A stretch of DNA of 64,000 bases from Streptomyces sp. CB01635 (lineage in GTDB: Bacteria; Actinomycetota; Actinomycetes; Streptomycetales; Streptomycetaceae): the NCBI RefSeq assembly GCF_002803065.1, contig NZ_NNBL01000004.1:315831-379830 (forward strand), read 5' to 3'. The translations under genes were made by a program, and so were the position numbers. Below are positions 27,886-36,252 of this stretch, piece after piece (position 1 is the stretch's first letter; every line of letters begins with the position of its first letter). The notes under the pieces were generated by a model, which saw only the letters and a program-made list of their open reading frames with translations, had not been told where the DNA came from and ran no database searches.

Positions 27886-28890
27886 CTACTTGTACTTCGG
27901 TGCGGGTGGCCCGGAGGCCGCGCCGAGACCGTCCTTGAGCCACGCGTCGTACGAGTCCTGCCAGCCGCCGTCCTTGCGGAAGTCCTCCAGGACCTGGTTG
28001 ACCCGGCGTACCAGGTCGTCCGTGCCCCGCTTCATCGCCACGCCGTAGAACTCCTTGGTGAACGGCGTACCCTTCAGCTCGACCGTGGGGTCCTGCGCGG
28101 CCTGACCCGCGGCGAGCGCGCTGTCCGTGACCACGGCGTCCACCTCGCCGAGCTGCAGCCTGACGAGGCAGTCCAGCTGGTTCGGCACCGTCGTGGAGAT
28201 GTCGGCGCCGGGGGCCAGCGTGCCCGCCTTCCGGTCCGCGTCGAGCCGGTCGAAGGCGGTCGAGCCGGCCGCCGTGCAGATCCGCTTGCCCGCGAGCGAC
28301 TTGTCGTACCCCGTGATCGAGGAGGTCTTGGGCGCAAGGACCTGCTGCCCGGTCTGGAAGTACGCCGTGGAGAAGGCGACGTCCTTGAGCCGCTCGCAGC
28401 TGATCGTCATCGTGCGGACGACCATGTCGACGTTCCCGTGCTGTATCGCCGGGATGCGCTGGTTGGTCGGGATCGCGCGGAACCGGATCAGGTCACGGTC
28501 GCCGAGGATCTTCTGGGCGATCTCGTGCGCCAGGTCGATGTCGAAGCCCTCGAGCTCGCTGGACTTCTTGTTCGGGTCGCGGTAGCCCCAGTGGTAGCTG
28601 TTCTGGTCGACGCCGACGATGAGGTAGCCGCGCTTCTTGATGGCCTTGACCGCCGCCCCCGACTCGCTCCCGGACGGCGAGAGGCTGCGCTCAGGTTCGG
28701 TGCAGCCGTCGGCTCTGGCCTGCACGCCCGTGGCCAGACCGGGGCCGCCGACGCCCGTGCTGCCGTCGCCGACGGCGCCCCGGGTCAGGGGGAGCAGCAG
28801 CGCGAAGACCGCGGTCAGGGCGCAGGCGACCGCCATGGCCGCCACACCGCCCCAGCCGCGCAGGCTGATCCGCGTACGCCGTGCGCTCAT
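27886..28890 (-). CDS. glnH: glutamate/aspartate-binding protein GlnH
   Basis: A 334-aa family-3 solute-binding protein. Residues 12-37 form a hydrophobic signal/anchor; the fold starts at 'RGYLIVGVDQNSYHWGYRD' and includes 'EGFDIDLAHEIAQ', the amino-acid SBP signature. No ABC permease or ATPase for amino acids is adjacent. Instead glnX lies 17 nt upstream and pknG is downstream, as in mycobacteria, where GlnH is a sensor subunit for external Asp/Glu rather than a transport component. The start is ATG 28890; the longer frame reads into glnX. Confidence 0.9.
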   Translation of the reverse strand: MSARRTRISLRGWGGVAAMAVACALTAVFALLLPLTRGAVGDGSTGVGGPGLATGVQARADGCTEPERSLSPSGSESGAAVKAIKKRGYLIVGVDQNSYHWGYRDPNKKSSELEGFDIDLAHEIAQKILGDRDLIRFRAIPTNQRIPAIQHGNVDMVVRTMTISCERLKDVAFSTAYFQTGQQVLAPKTSSITGYDKSLAGKRICTAAGSTAFDRLDADRKAGTLAPGADISTTVPNQLDCLVRLQLGEVDAVVTDSALAAGQAAQDPTVELKGTPFTKEFYGVAMKRGTDDLVRRVNQVLEDFRKDGGWQDSYDAWLKDGLGAASGPPAPKYK

Positions 28891-28907
28891 CGCTGTCCCG
28901 CCCCCTC

Positions 28908-30350
28908 TCACCGGTACTCCGAAAGCCTGCGCCCGATGCCGAGCACGGCGCCCGCCGCGCCGAGGACGGCGAGTACGGCGGCGCCCACCGGGAGCCCCGT
29001 CATCGCGCCGCGCCCGTCGGTGGCCGCCTGCTTGAACTCCGCCTGCTCGTGCGTCAGGGCGGACTGCAGTTCCTTGTCGACGTTGTCGAAGCACTCGCGG
29101 GTCGGCTTGTCCTGCGCGGAGCCGATCACCTTGTCGAGCGCCCCCTGGTAGTTGCCCGCGTCGTCCTGCTCGCGGGCGTCCTTGTGGCGGTCCTGCCACA
29201 CCCGCATGTTGTCACCCGCGGCCAGGACGGGCCGCTTGCCATTGCTGTCGTCGGCGAGCTTCGTCGCGTCCCCGAGCTTCGTGGCGAGCGTCTTCATCTG
29301 GTTCTGGTAGTCCACGTCGAAGGCGTCCTTGGCCACGCCCTTCACCTCGACGGTCTCGGCGCCGCGGCTGACCAGCGTCAGATTCTCGTTGCCCCGCGCC
29401 TTGAGGGAGGCGATGCGGGCGTCGTGCAACACGTTCAGCGAGCGGACCCCGTGGTCGTACGACTCGTGGAGACCCGCGCGGGCGACGCTGTGGCCGACGA
29501 CGAGCCAGAGGAGGACGACCGTGGACGCGGCCGTCGCCGCGACCAGGCCGTGGTTGAGCACGCGGTTCGTCCGGCGGTAGTTGCGCCGCTGGGCCCAGGC
29601 GAGCGCGCCGAGCGCGACGACGCCGAGGCCGATCGCGGCCCAGGGGTAGGGCGTGGCGCTGTCGTAGTCCGAGCGGAGCCGCTCGTTCTCCTTCTTGTAC
29701 AGGTCCTCGGCCGCGGGGAGCATCTGCTTCTGCATCGTCTCGTTCGCGTACCGCAGGTAGGCCCCGCCCAGCGGGAAGCCCTGCCGGTTGTTCGCCCGGG
29801 CGCGCTCGATGAGGCCCTTGTACTGCGGCAGCAGCTTGTTCAGCTTCGAAATGGCGGCCGTGGAGGGGGAGTCGGGGTCCGAGTTCGCCGCCGCCGTCAC
29901 GAGCTTGGCCGCTGCGGTGCTGATGTCCTTCTCGTACCGGTCCCGCGTCTCGGCCGGCTCCTGGCCGCCCGCGAGGAACCCGCTGGACGCCGCCGTGTTG
30001 GCGTCGGCGAGCGAGCGGTAGATGTCCGCAGCGTCGGCGCTCAGGGGCTGGCTGCTGTGCAGGACGTCGTCCGCGGCGGCCGAGCGGTCGGTCATCTGCC
30101 AGGCCGTGACCGCGCCGAACGCGACGACGAGCAGCGCGAGCACGGCGCCGATGATGCGCAGGCGCCCCGGCTCCGTCGTCGCCGCGGCGCGCACCCGGTC
30201 GACGCCCTCCGCCCACGCGGTGCCGCGCGCGGGCGCGGCGGGCTCCGGGCCCTGCGCGTGCGGCGGCCGCACCTGCGGCGGCACGGACGGCATCGTGGGC
30301 GCGCCGACCGTCCCCGGCGGCGCCGCGCTGCCGTTCGGCGGGTTGTTCAC
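28908..30350 (-). CDS. glnX: GlnX-type membrane sensor protein
   Basis: A 480-aa integral membrane protein. After a Pro-rich cytosolic start there are four hydrophobic segments (about residues 66-86, 233-253, 266-289 and 451-472) separated by two large helical loops ('DDVLHSSQPL...' and 'VARAGLHESYDHG...' begin the loops). This matches mycobacterial GlnX, which couples periplasmic GlnH to cytosolic PknG. It is first in the operon and has a GGGAGGTC ribosome site before GTG 30350. Confidence 0.85.
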   Translation of the reverse strand: MNNPPNGSAAPPGTVGAPTMPSVPPQVRPPHAQGPEPAAPARGTAWAEGVDRVRAAATTEPGRLRIIGAVLALLVVAFGAVTAWQMTDRSAAADDVLHSSQPLSADAADIYRSLADANTAASSGFLAGGQEPAETRDRYEKDISTAAAKLVTAAANSDPDSPSTAAISKLNKLLPQYKGLIERARANNRQGFPLGGAYLRYANETMQKQMLPAAEDLYKKENERLRSDYDSATPYPWAAIGLGVVALGALAWAQRRNYRRTNRVLNHGLVAATAASTVVLLWLVVGHSVARAGLHESYDHGVRSLNVLHDARIASLKARGNENLTLVSRGAETVEVKGVAKDAFDVDYQNQMKTLATKLGDATKLADDSNGKRPVLAAGDNMRVWQDRHKDAREQDDAGNYQGALDKVIGSAQDKPTRECFDNVDKELQSALTHEQAEFKQAATDGRGAMTGLPVGAAVLAVLGAAGAVLGIGRRLSEYR

Positions 30351-30588
30351 TCGACCTCCCCCATGGTCATCCGTCCGTCACTTCCGTCCGGCGTGCGGGG
30401 AGCGCGGGCGAAGGTGCACGGCCGCAAGTATTGCCGCAGGGACGGACATTCGCACAGCCATTGACTGGATCTTGTTCGGATCGGCGTGCGAACGCACCGG
30501 ACCGACCGCCCCCCCTCGCACGCCGTCGTGCAGCCCCTGCCCTTGAACACGTGAGACGAATCCGATCGGTTCCCTCCCTGCGCGCCGG

Positions 30589-31074
30589 TCACAGCAGGGC
30601 GGTGAGCCGCTCCAGGCTACGGCGGCCCTCACGGCGCACCCCCACCGGGACGAGCGCGGCCCGCCCCGGCACCCGTACCCCGCCGGTGAACGCGACCCGG
30701 GTCCCGTCCCCGTCGGGCGCCGCCGCGACCCCCAGCAGCAGGAACCGGCTCTGCAGCCAGCACCAGCCCGGACGGTGCACCCCGCGCAGCCGGGCCCGCA
30801 TCCCGTACTTACTGATGGCCAGCGCCTCCACGCGCTCCCCGTCGCGGCGCAGCACACGCAGCCCCCGCATATCGGGCGTGATACGCCCGAACTCGCCCTC
30901 CAGGTCACCCAGAAGGGCCCACACCCGCGCGTACGGGGCGTCCACGCGCCCCTCGGTGACGTGAGCGCCGCTGATGCCGGACGCGAGCGCGTGCAGTCTG
31001 CGTACGGGGTCGAGGTCCGCCCGGGGCCATTGCGGCCGCTGTGGTGGCTGAGGGGGCTGAGGGGGCTGAGTCAT
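30589..31074 (-). CDS. SRPBCC (START-like) family protein
   Basis: A 161-aa protein. After a Pro/Gln repeat (QPPQPPQPPQ) comes a helix-grip fold pattern: 'EGRVDAPYARVWALLGDLEG' at the first strand/helix and alternating strands after it, cited by key residues. SRPBCC proteins bind hydrophobic ligands in a deep cavity; some are cyclases. The ATG at 31074 overlaps the ECF sigma stop (ATGA), so it is co-translated with that sigma factor; ATG 31083 is an alternative. Function is unknown. Confidence 0.75.
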   Translation of the reverse strand: MTQPPQPPQPPQRPQWPRADLDPVRRLHALASGISGAHVTEGRVDAPYARVWALLGDLEGEFGRITPDMRGLRVLRRDGERVEALAISKYGMRARLRGVHRPGWCWLQSRFLLLGVAAAPDGDGTRVAFTGGVRVPGRAALVPVGVRREGRRSLERLTALL

Positions 31075-31592
31075 GAGGTCCATGCCTTCCGGAAGGTGTC
31101 ACGGGCCCGGGACAGCCGGGACTTGACGGTGCCCACGCGTACGCCCAGCAGCTCGGCGGCGGCGCGCTCGTCGAGACCCTCCACGTCGCGCAGGACGAGC
31201 ACCGCGCGGTGTTCGGGGGAGAGCCGATCCAGTACATCCCTTATGTTCGCGGCGAGTTGGTGGTCGCCGCGCGCGGGCAGAGTGCTCAGGTCGGCCGGGA
31301 CCGCGCGTGCCGAACGCCGCGCCATGCGGACCGCCTCGCGCACGGCGATGGTGCGGACCCAGCCGCGCACGGCCGCCGGGTCCTTGAGCGAGCGCAGTGA
31401 GCGGAACACGGCGACCAGCGCCTCCTGGGCCGCGTCGGCGCCCTGGTCGAGCGCGATCGGTCCGCAGATGCGCCCTACGTAGGGCGCGAGTTCGTCTAGA
31501 AGAGTGGCCATGGCGAGGGTGTCGCCGCGCTGGGCGGCCCGCACGAGGCGTACGGTCGCGGCCCTGTCATCGTCATCGGACACGTACGGCAT
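31071..31592 (-). CDS. ECF-type RNA polymerase sigma factor
   Basis: A 173-aa sigma70-family protein. Region 2 spans about residues 12-80 and includes 'DAAQEALVAVFRSLRSL'. Region 4 spans about 115-170 and contains the helix-turn-helix 'RAAAELLGVRVGTVKSRL'. No anti-sigma gene is adjacent. Partners are a DUF3995 membrane protein upstream (20-bp overlap) and an SRPBCC protein downstream (ATGA overlap). The DUF3995 protein may therefore be the regulator. ATG 31592 is used; GTG 31583 is possible. Confidence 0.9.
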   Translation of the reverse strand: MPYVSDDDDRAATVRLVRAAQRGDTLAMATLLDELAPYVGRICGPIALDQGADAAQEALVAVFRSLRSLKDPAAVRGWVRTIAVREAVRMARRSARAVPADLSTLPARGDHQLAANIRDVLDRLSPEHRAVLVLRDVEGLDERAAAELLGVRVGTVKSRLSRARDTFRKAWTS

Positions 31593-32037
31593 CTTCCCTG
31601 TGCGCCACGGGCTCCGGCCGGGCGACCCTGACCGCGGCCGCCGCGAGACCCGCGCAAAGCGGCGTGTACGCGCCCAGGTTGAGCCAGTAGAACGCGGTCT
31701 CGGGGTCCTTGGTGAAGAGCCAGTAGACACCCGCGAGGCCCCGCAGCGAGAGGCCGGCGGCGACGGCCCACGTGGCCAGGCACAGCAGGGCGTGCGGGCG
31801 GTTCAGGCGCGCGCGGGCGACGACGACGCCGCTCGCCGTGAACAGGGCAGTGGCGAGTGGCAGCAGGACGGGCGGGGTGAAGGGCACGTCCGCGCCCAGG
31901 ACGGCGTACGACAGGCTCTTCACGTCGTGCGCCGGCCAGGTCGACCCGGTGGACCAGCAGAGGTGCAGCACGGCGTCGCAGCTCAGTACGGAGGCAATGA
32001 GAGTGGCGGCGCGGCGGGCGGTGCGGTCGGTGGGCAT
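31573..32037 (-). CDS. DUF3995 four-helix membrane protein
   Basis: A 154-aa protein with four hydrophobic helices (about residues 10-28, 50-72, 82-104 and 118-138). The helix 1 pattern 'SCDAVLHLCWSTGSTWP' fits DUF3995. It lies at the start of a three-gene operon with an ECF sigma factor and an SRPBCC protein, preceded by GGAGGACG. Its function is unknown. Membrane location next to a sigma gene without anti-sigma makes a sensing role conceivable. Confidence 0.82.
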   Translation of the reverse strand: MPTDRTARRAATLIASVLSCDAVLHLCWSTGSTWPAHDVKSLSYAVLGADVPFTPPVLLPLATALFTASGVVVARARLNRPHALLCLATWAVAAGLSLRGLAGVYWLFTKDPETAFYWLNLGAYTPLCAGLAAAAVRVARPEPVAHREDAVRVR

Positions 32038-32119
32038 GGGTGCGTCCTCCGGAAGGTGCGATGAGTGACCGACACCCTCCAGAGGACGCGTCCCGGCGAA
32101 ACGTTCCCGACGACTTTGG

Positions 32120-33112
32120 TCAGCTTTCGAAATGCGCCCGCACGCGCGCGTGCACGTCCTCGTCCGCCCCCACGGCGTCGAGGCCGAGCAGTGCCGCGCC
32201 CAGGACGGGGCGGGCGGTGACGACGCGCGGTACCGCCTTGGGCGCGCGCGCGGTGAGCATCTCCCTTATGCGGTCGTCGAGTTGGGGGTGGCGCGCGGCG
32301 AGCACCGAGCCGCCCAGGAGCACGGGGGTCTCCTCGTCGAGCAGGCCGAGCCGGTCCAGGGCCACCACGGACATGGCCACGACCTCGTCGCCCATGCGGT
32401 CGATCAGGGCGCGGGCCACCGGGTCGCCGTCCGCTGCCGTCGCGAAGAGGACCGGGGTCAGCTCGTGCCGGCGCTGCACCGGGATGCGGCCCAGGTGCAG
32501 CGCCTCGATCAGCGCGTACATGGAGGGCAGCCCGAAGTGCGCGGGCAGGGAGTGCATCAGGGCGGTCGCATCGCCGCGGCCGTCCTCTGCGCGGGCCGCG
32601 TACCAGAGGGCCTCCTCGGCGAGGCCGCCGCCACCGCCCCAGTCGCCGGAGATCTTGCCGATCGCGGGGAAGCGGGCGGTGCGCCCGTCGGGCAGCATCC
32701 CGGCGCAGTTGATGCCGGCGCCGCACACGACGGCGACGCCGCGCGGCTCGGAGTCCTTGAGGAGCCCGGCGCGCAGGACGGCGAAGGTGTCGTTGCGTAC
32801 GTCGACGGAGGCGGCCCAGCCGCGGGCGCGCAGCTCGGCCGCCAACTCCCGTTCCTCGACCGGGAGGTCGGCGTTGGCGAGACACGCCGAGACGTGTCCC
32901 ACCGTGGTCGTGCCCGCCTCGGTGAGCGCGCGGTCGACGGCCTCGGCGAGCACGTCGACGGCGGCCTCGACGCCCACCTTGGGCGGCTGGAACCCGCCGC
33001 CGCGGGCCGCGCCGACGACGCTGCCGTCGGCCGCGACCACCGCGACGTCGGTCTTGCTGTTGCCGGCGTCGATCGCCAGCACCCAGCCGTTCACAGAAGA
33101 GCTCAGGCCCAC
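32120..33112 (-). CDS. csnK: amino-sugar kinase CsnK (BadF/BadG/GlcNAc-kinase family)
   Basis: A 330-aa ASKHA-fold kinase. 'AIDAGNSKTDVAVV' near the N-terminus is the phosphate-1 motif; 'VVCGAGINCAG' and 'GDWGGGGGLAEEAL' are further family signatures. The family includes N-acetylglucosamine and glucosamine kinases. It is the last gene of an operon with a ROK repressor, an ABC importer and a GH4 glycosidase, the arrangement I recall as csnR-E-F-G-H-K of S. coelicolor for uptake of glucosamine oligosaccharides. The GTG start overlaps the csnH stop by 10 bp. Confidence 0.88.
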   Translation of the reverse strand: MGLSSSVNGWVLAIDAGNSKTDVAVVAADGSVVGAARGGGFQPPKVGVEAAVDVLAEAVDRALTEAGTTTVGHVSACLANADLPVEERELAAELRARGWAASVDVRNDTFAVLRAGLLKDSEPRGVAVVCGAGINCAGMLPDGRTARFPAIGKISGDWGGGGGLAEEALWYAARAEDGRGDATALMHSLPAHFGLPSMYALIEALHLGRIPVQRRHELTPVLFATAADGDPVARALIDRMGDEVVAMSVVALDRLGLLDEETPVLLGGSVLAARHPQLDDRIREMLTARAPKAVPRVVTARPVLGAALLGLDAVGADEDVHARVRAHFES

Positions 33113-34368
33113 GCGAGGTGCTCCCGGTTGTGGGCGATCAGCTCGTCCGTGAGCTGCTCGGCGTACTCGATCTGGCCCACCAGCGGGTGTGCGAGCAGTG
33201 CCTTGAAGACGCGGTCACGTCCGCCGCGCAGGGCGGCTTCGAGTGCCAGGTCCTCATAAGCGGTGACGTTCGCGATGAGGCCCGCGTACAGCGGGTCGAG
33301 CGCGGGTACGGCCAGCGGCGTCGCACCCTTGCCGTCGACCGCCGCCTGCACCTCGATCACGGCGTCGTCGGGCAGGAACGGCAGCGTGCCGTTGTTGTAG
33401 GTGTTGACGACCTGGTACGGGGAACCCCCGCCGCCGAGGAGCGACGCCGCCAGGTCCACGGCCGCCTCGCTGTAGAAGGCGCCGCCCCGCTTGGCGAGCA
33501 GCTCCGGCTTCTCGTCGAGCGCCGGGTCGCCGTACATCTCCAGCAACTCCCGCTCCATCGCGGCCACTTGGGAGGCGCGCGACGGCTTCGTGCGCATCTC
33601 CCGCACGACCGCGTCGTGCTGGTAGTAGTAGCGCAGGTAGTAGGAGGGCACGACCCCGAGACGGTCCACGATCGCGCGCGGCATGTGCAGGTCCTCGGCG
33701 ATGGCGTCGCCGTGCTCGCCGATCAGGCGCGGCAGCACGTTCTCGCCGTCCGGGCCGCCGAGGCGGACACCCAGCTCCCAGGTGAGGTGGTTGAGGCCGA
33801 CGTGGTCGAGGTGGACCTGCGACGGCGTCACGTCGAGCAGCCGCGCGAACTTCCGCTGGAAGCCGATCGCGACGTTGCACAGACCGACGGCCCTGTGCCC
33901 GGCCTGGAGCAGCGCGCGGGTCACGATGCCGACCGGGTTGGTGAAGTCGATGATCCAGGCGTTCGGGTTCGCGCGGCGCACCCGCTCGGCGATGTCGAGG
34001 ACCACCGGCACCGTGCGGAGCGCCTTCGCGAGGCCGCCCGCGCCGGTCGTCTCCTGCCCGACGCAGCCGCACTCCAGCGGCCAGGTCTCGTCCTGGTTGC
34101 GGGCGGCCTGACCGCCGACACGCAACTGGAGCAGGACCGCGTCGGCGTCGGCGACACCGGCGTCCACATCGCTCGTCGTACGGATGACGCCGGGGTGGCC
34201 CTGCTTGGCGAAGATGCGCCGCGCGAGGCCGCCGACCAGTTCCAGGCGGTCGGCCGCCGGGTCGACGAGCACGAGCTCCTCGATCGGCAGGGTGTCCCTC
34301 AGCCGCGCGAATCCGTCGATGAGTTCGGGTGTGTAGGTCGAGCCTCCGCCGACCACAGCGAGCTTCAT
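33103..34368 (-). CDS. csnH: GH4 family glycosidase CsnH (6-phospho-beta-glucosidase type)
   Basis: A 421-aa NAD- and Mn-dependent glycosidase. The Rossmann motif 'VVGGGSTYTPEL' opens the protein, 'FTNPVGIVT' is the GH4 signature, 'GLCNVAIGFQR' carries the metal-binding Cys, and 'GLNHLTW' the partner His. GH4 enzymes act by redox elimination and usually cleave 6-phosphoglycosides. No PTS gene is present, so the neighbouring kinase must supply phosphorylated substrate, or this member accepts unphosphorylated glucosamine oligosaccharides. The start codon is ATG 34368, 8 nt from csnG. Confidence 0.88.
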   Translation of the reverse strand: MKLAVVGGGSTYTPELIDGFARLRDTLPIEELVLVDPAADRLELVGGLARRIFAKQGHPGVIRTTSDVDAGVADADAVLLQLRVGGQAARNQDETWPLECGCVGQETTGAGGLAKALRTVPVVLDIAERVRRANPNAWIIDFTNPVGIVTRALLQAGHRAVGLCNVAIGFQRKFARLLDVTPSQVHLDHVGLNHLTWELGVRLGGPDGENVLPRLIGEHGDAIAEDLHMPRAIVDRLGVVPSYYLRYYYQHDAVVREMRTKPSRASQVAAMERELLEMYGDPALDEKPELLAKRGGAFYSEAAVDLAASLLGGGGSPYQVVNTYNNGTLPFLPDDAVIEVQAAVDGKGATPLAVPALDPLYAGLIANVTAYEDLALEAALRGGRDRVFKALLAHPLVGQIEYAEQLTDELIAHNREHLAWA

Positions 34369-34376
34369 ATCGGTTC

Positions 34377-35294
34377 TCAGCCCTTTACTCCGGTGAGGGT
34401 GACGCCTTCGACGAAGGCCTTCTGTGCGAAGAAGAAGACGATGCAGACCGGCGCCATCACGAGGAGGGTCGCGGCCATCGTCAGGTTCCAGTTGACGCTG
34501 TGTGCGGACTTGAAGGACTCGAGGCCGTACGACAGCGTCCACGACGCCGGGTTCTGGGCCGCGTAGATCTGCGGCCCGAAGTAGTCGTTCCAGCAGTAGA
34601 AGAACTGGAACAGCGCGATCGCGGCGATGCCCGGCTTGGCCATCGGCACGATGATCTTCAGCAGGGTCCGCAGCTCACCGCAGCCGTCGACCTTCGCCGA
34701 CTCGATGTACTCCTTCGGGATCGTCAGGAGGAACTGACGGAGCAGGAAGATCGAGTACGCGTCGCCGAACGCCATAGGGATGATCAGCGGCCACAGCGTG
34801 CCCGACAGATGGAACTGCTGGGCCCACACCAGATACATCGGGATCACGATGACCTGCGGCGGCAGCATCATCGTCGAGATGACGAGCATCATCGCCGTCC
34901 GGCGGCCGCGGAAGCGGAACTTGGCGAGCGCGTACGCGACGGGGATCGCCGAGCACACGGTGAACAGCGTTCCGAGGCCCGCGTAGAGCAGGGAGTTCTT
35001 CCACCAGTCGAGGAAGCCGTCGGTCTGGAAGACCGTCTTGTAGTTGTCCCAGTGCCAGGAGTCGGGCCACAGGTCGCCGCTCATCGCCTGGCTGTCACTC
35101 ATCACGGACGTCAGGAAGACGAACACGAACGGCAGGATGAACAGCAGCGCGACGGCGATCGCGACGCTGTGCACGGCGATCCAGTGCAGGACGCGCTTGC
35201 GGCGGGCGCGTGCGGCGGCGGGGCCGCGCCGGCGTGAGGCGCCGGCGGGGGCGGCGGTAGGGGTGGGGGTGGGGCTGAGTGTCGTAGACGTCAT
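34377..35294 (-). CDS. csnG: carbohydrate ABC permease CsnG (MalG type)
   Basis: A 305-aa permease. The N-terminus is Thr/Pro/Ala-rich, then helix 1 (about 38-62) leads to an extracytoplasmic loop and four to five more helices. The EAA loop appears as 'YIESAKVDGCGELRTLLKIIVP', with the conserved Gly in 'DGCG' that contacts the ATPase. It pairs with CsnF. No ATPase gene is in the operon; Streptomyces sugar importers usually share MsiK. The gene starts 5 nt downstream of csnF. Confidence 0.92.
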   Translation of the reverse strand: MTSTTLSPTPTPTAAPAGASRRRGPAAARARRKRVLHWIAVHSVAIAVALLFILPFVFVFLTSVMSDSQAMSGDLWPDSWHWDNYKTVFQTDGFLDWWKNSLLYAGLGTLFTVCSAIPVAYALAKFRFRGRRTAMMLVISTMMLPPQVIVIPMYLVWAQQFHLSGTLWPLIIPMAFGDAYSIFLLRQFLLTIPKEYIESAKVDGCGELRTLLKIIVPMAKPGIAAIALFQFFYCWNDYFGPQIYAAQNPASWTLSYGLESFKSAHSVNWNLTMAATLLVMAPVCIVFFFAQKAFVEGVTLTGVKG

Positions 35295-35299
35295 CTTGA

Positions 35300-36235
35300 T
35301 CAGTCCTCCGCCGCGAGCAGGCCCGAGCGCTTGCGCATGAGCAGCATGGTCACGGCCATGGCGATGGCGAAGAGCACGAGCGAGAGGACGCACGCCGCGC
35401 CGGTGTTGAAGTTCTGGAAGCCCATCGAGTAGACGAGCTGCGGGACGGTGAGCGTCGAGTGGTCCGGGTAGCCGGGCTGGATGACGCTGCCGGGGCCGAT
35501 GGAGACGCCGGAGGCGATCTTTCCGGCGACCAGGGCCTGCGTGTAGTACTGCATGGTCTGTACGACGCCGGTGACGACGGCGAACATGACGATCGGTGTG
35601 ATCGACGGCCAGGTCACGTACCGGAACTTCGACCAGGCGCCCGCGCCGTCCAGTTCCGCGGCCTCGTACTGCTCCCTGGGTACGTCGAGCAGCGCGGCCA
35701 TGAAGATCACCATCAGGTCGCCGATGCCCCACAGCGAGAGCATCACCAGGGACGGCTTGGCCCAGGCGGCGTCGTTGAACCAGTTCGGTCCGGTGATACC
35801 GAGGTGCGCGAGGACCTCGTTGACCGGTCCCGTCGACGGGTTGAGCAGGAAGACGAAGGCGACGGTCGCGGCCACCGGCGGGGCCAGGTAGGGCAGGTAG
35901 AAGGCCGTACGGAAGAAGCCGGCGCCGGTCTTGATCTTCGTGATGAGCAGTCCGAGGGAGAGCCCGAAGACCACCCGCAGGGCCACCATCACGACGACCA
36001 GCCACAGCGTGTTCCACAGGGCGGGACCGAACAGCGGCATCTGCTCGAAGACGTACTTCCAGTTCCGCAGCCCCACGAAGTCGGGCTTCTGGATCTGGTT
36101 GTAGTGCATGAACGAGAAGTAGACGGTGGCGATCAGCGGGTACGCGAAGAAGACGCTGAAGCCGATCAGCCAGGGGGAGAGGAAGCCGAGCGTACGCAGT
36201 CTGCGCCGCGCGGGATTGGACAGTGTCAAGGCCAT
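35300..36235 (-). CDS. csnF: carbohydrate ABC permease CsnF (MalF type)
   Basis: A 311-aa permease with six hydrophobic helices; helix 1 is at about residues 16-38. The EAA motif reads 'YEAAELDGAGAWSKFRYVTWP'. With CsnG it forms the membrane pore of the importer fed by lipoprotein CsnE. GGAGTCC precedes ATG 36235; csnE ends 17 nt upstream. Confidence 0.92.
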   Translation of the reverse strand: MALTLSNPARRRLRTLGFLSPWLIGFSVFFAYPLIATVYFSFMHYNQIQKPDFVGLRNWKYVFEQMPLFGPALWNTLWLVVVMVALRVVFGLSLGLLITKIKTGAGFFRTAFYLPYLAPPVAATVAFVFLLNPSTGPVNEVLAHLGITGPNWFNDAAWAKPSLVMLSLWGIGDLMVIFMAALLDVPREQYEAAELDGAGAWSKFRYVTWPSITPIVMFAVVTGVVQTMQYYTQALVAGKIASGVSIGPGSVIQPGYPDHSTLTVPQLVYSMGFQNFNTGAACVLSLVLFAIAMAVTMLLMRKRSGLLAAED

Positions 36236-36252
36236 GATGGGACTCCCGCTCC

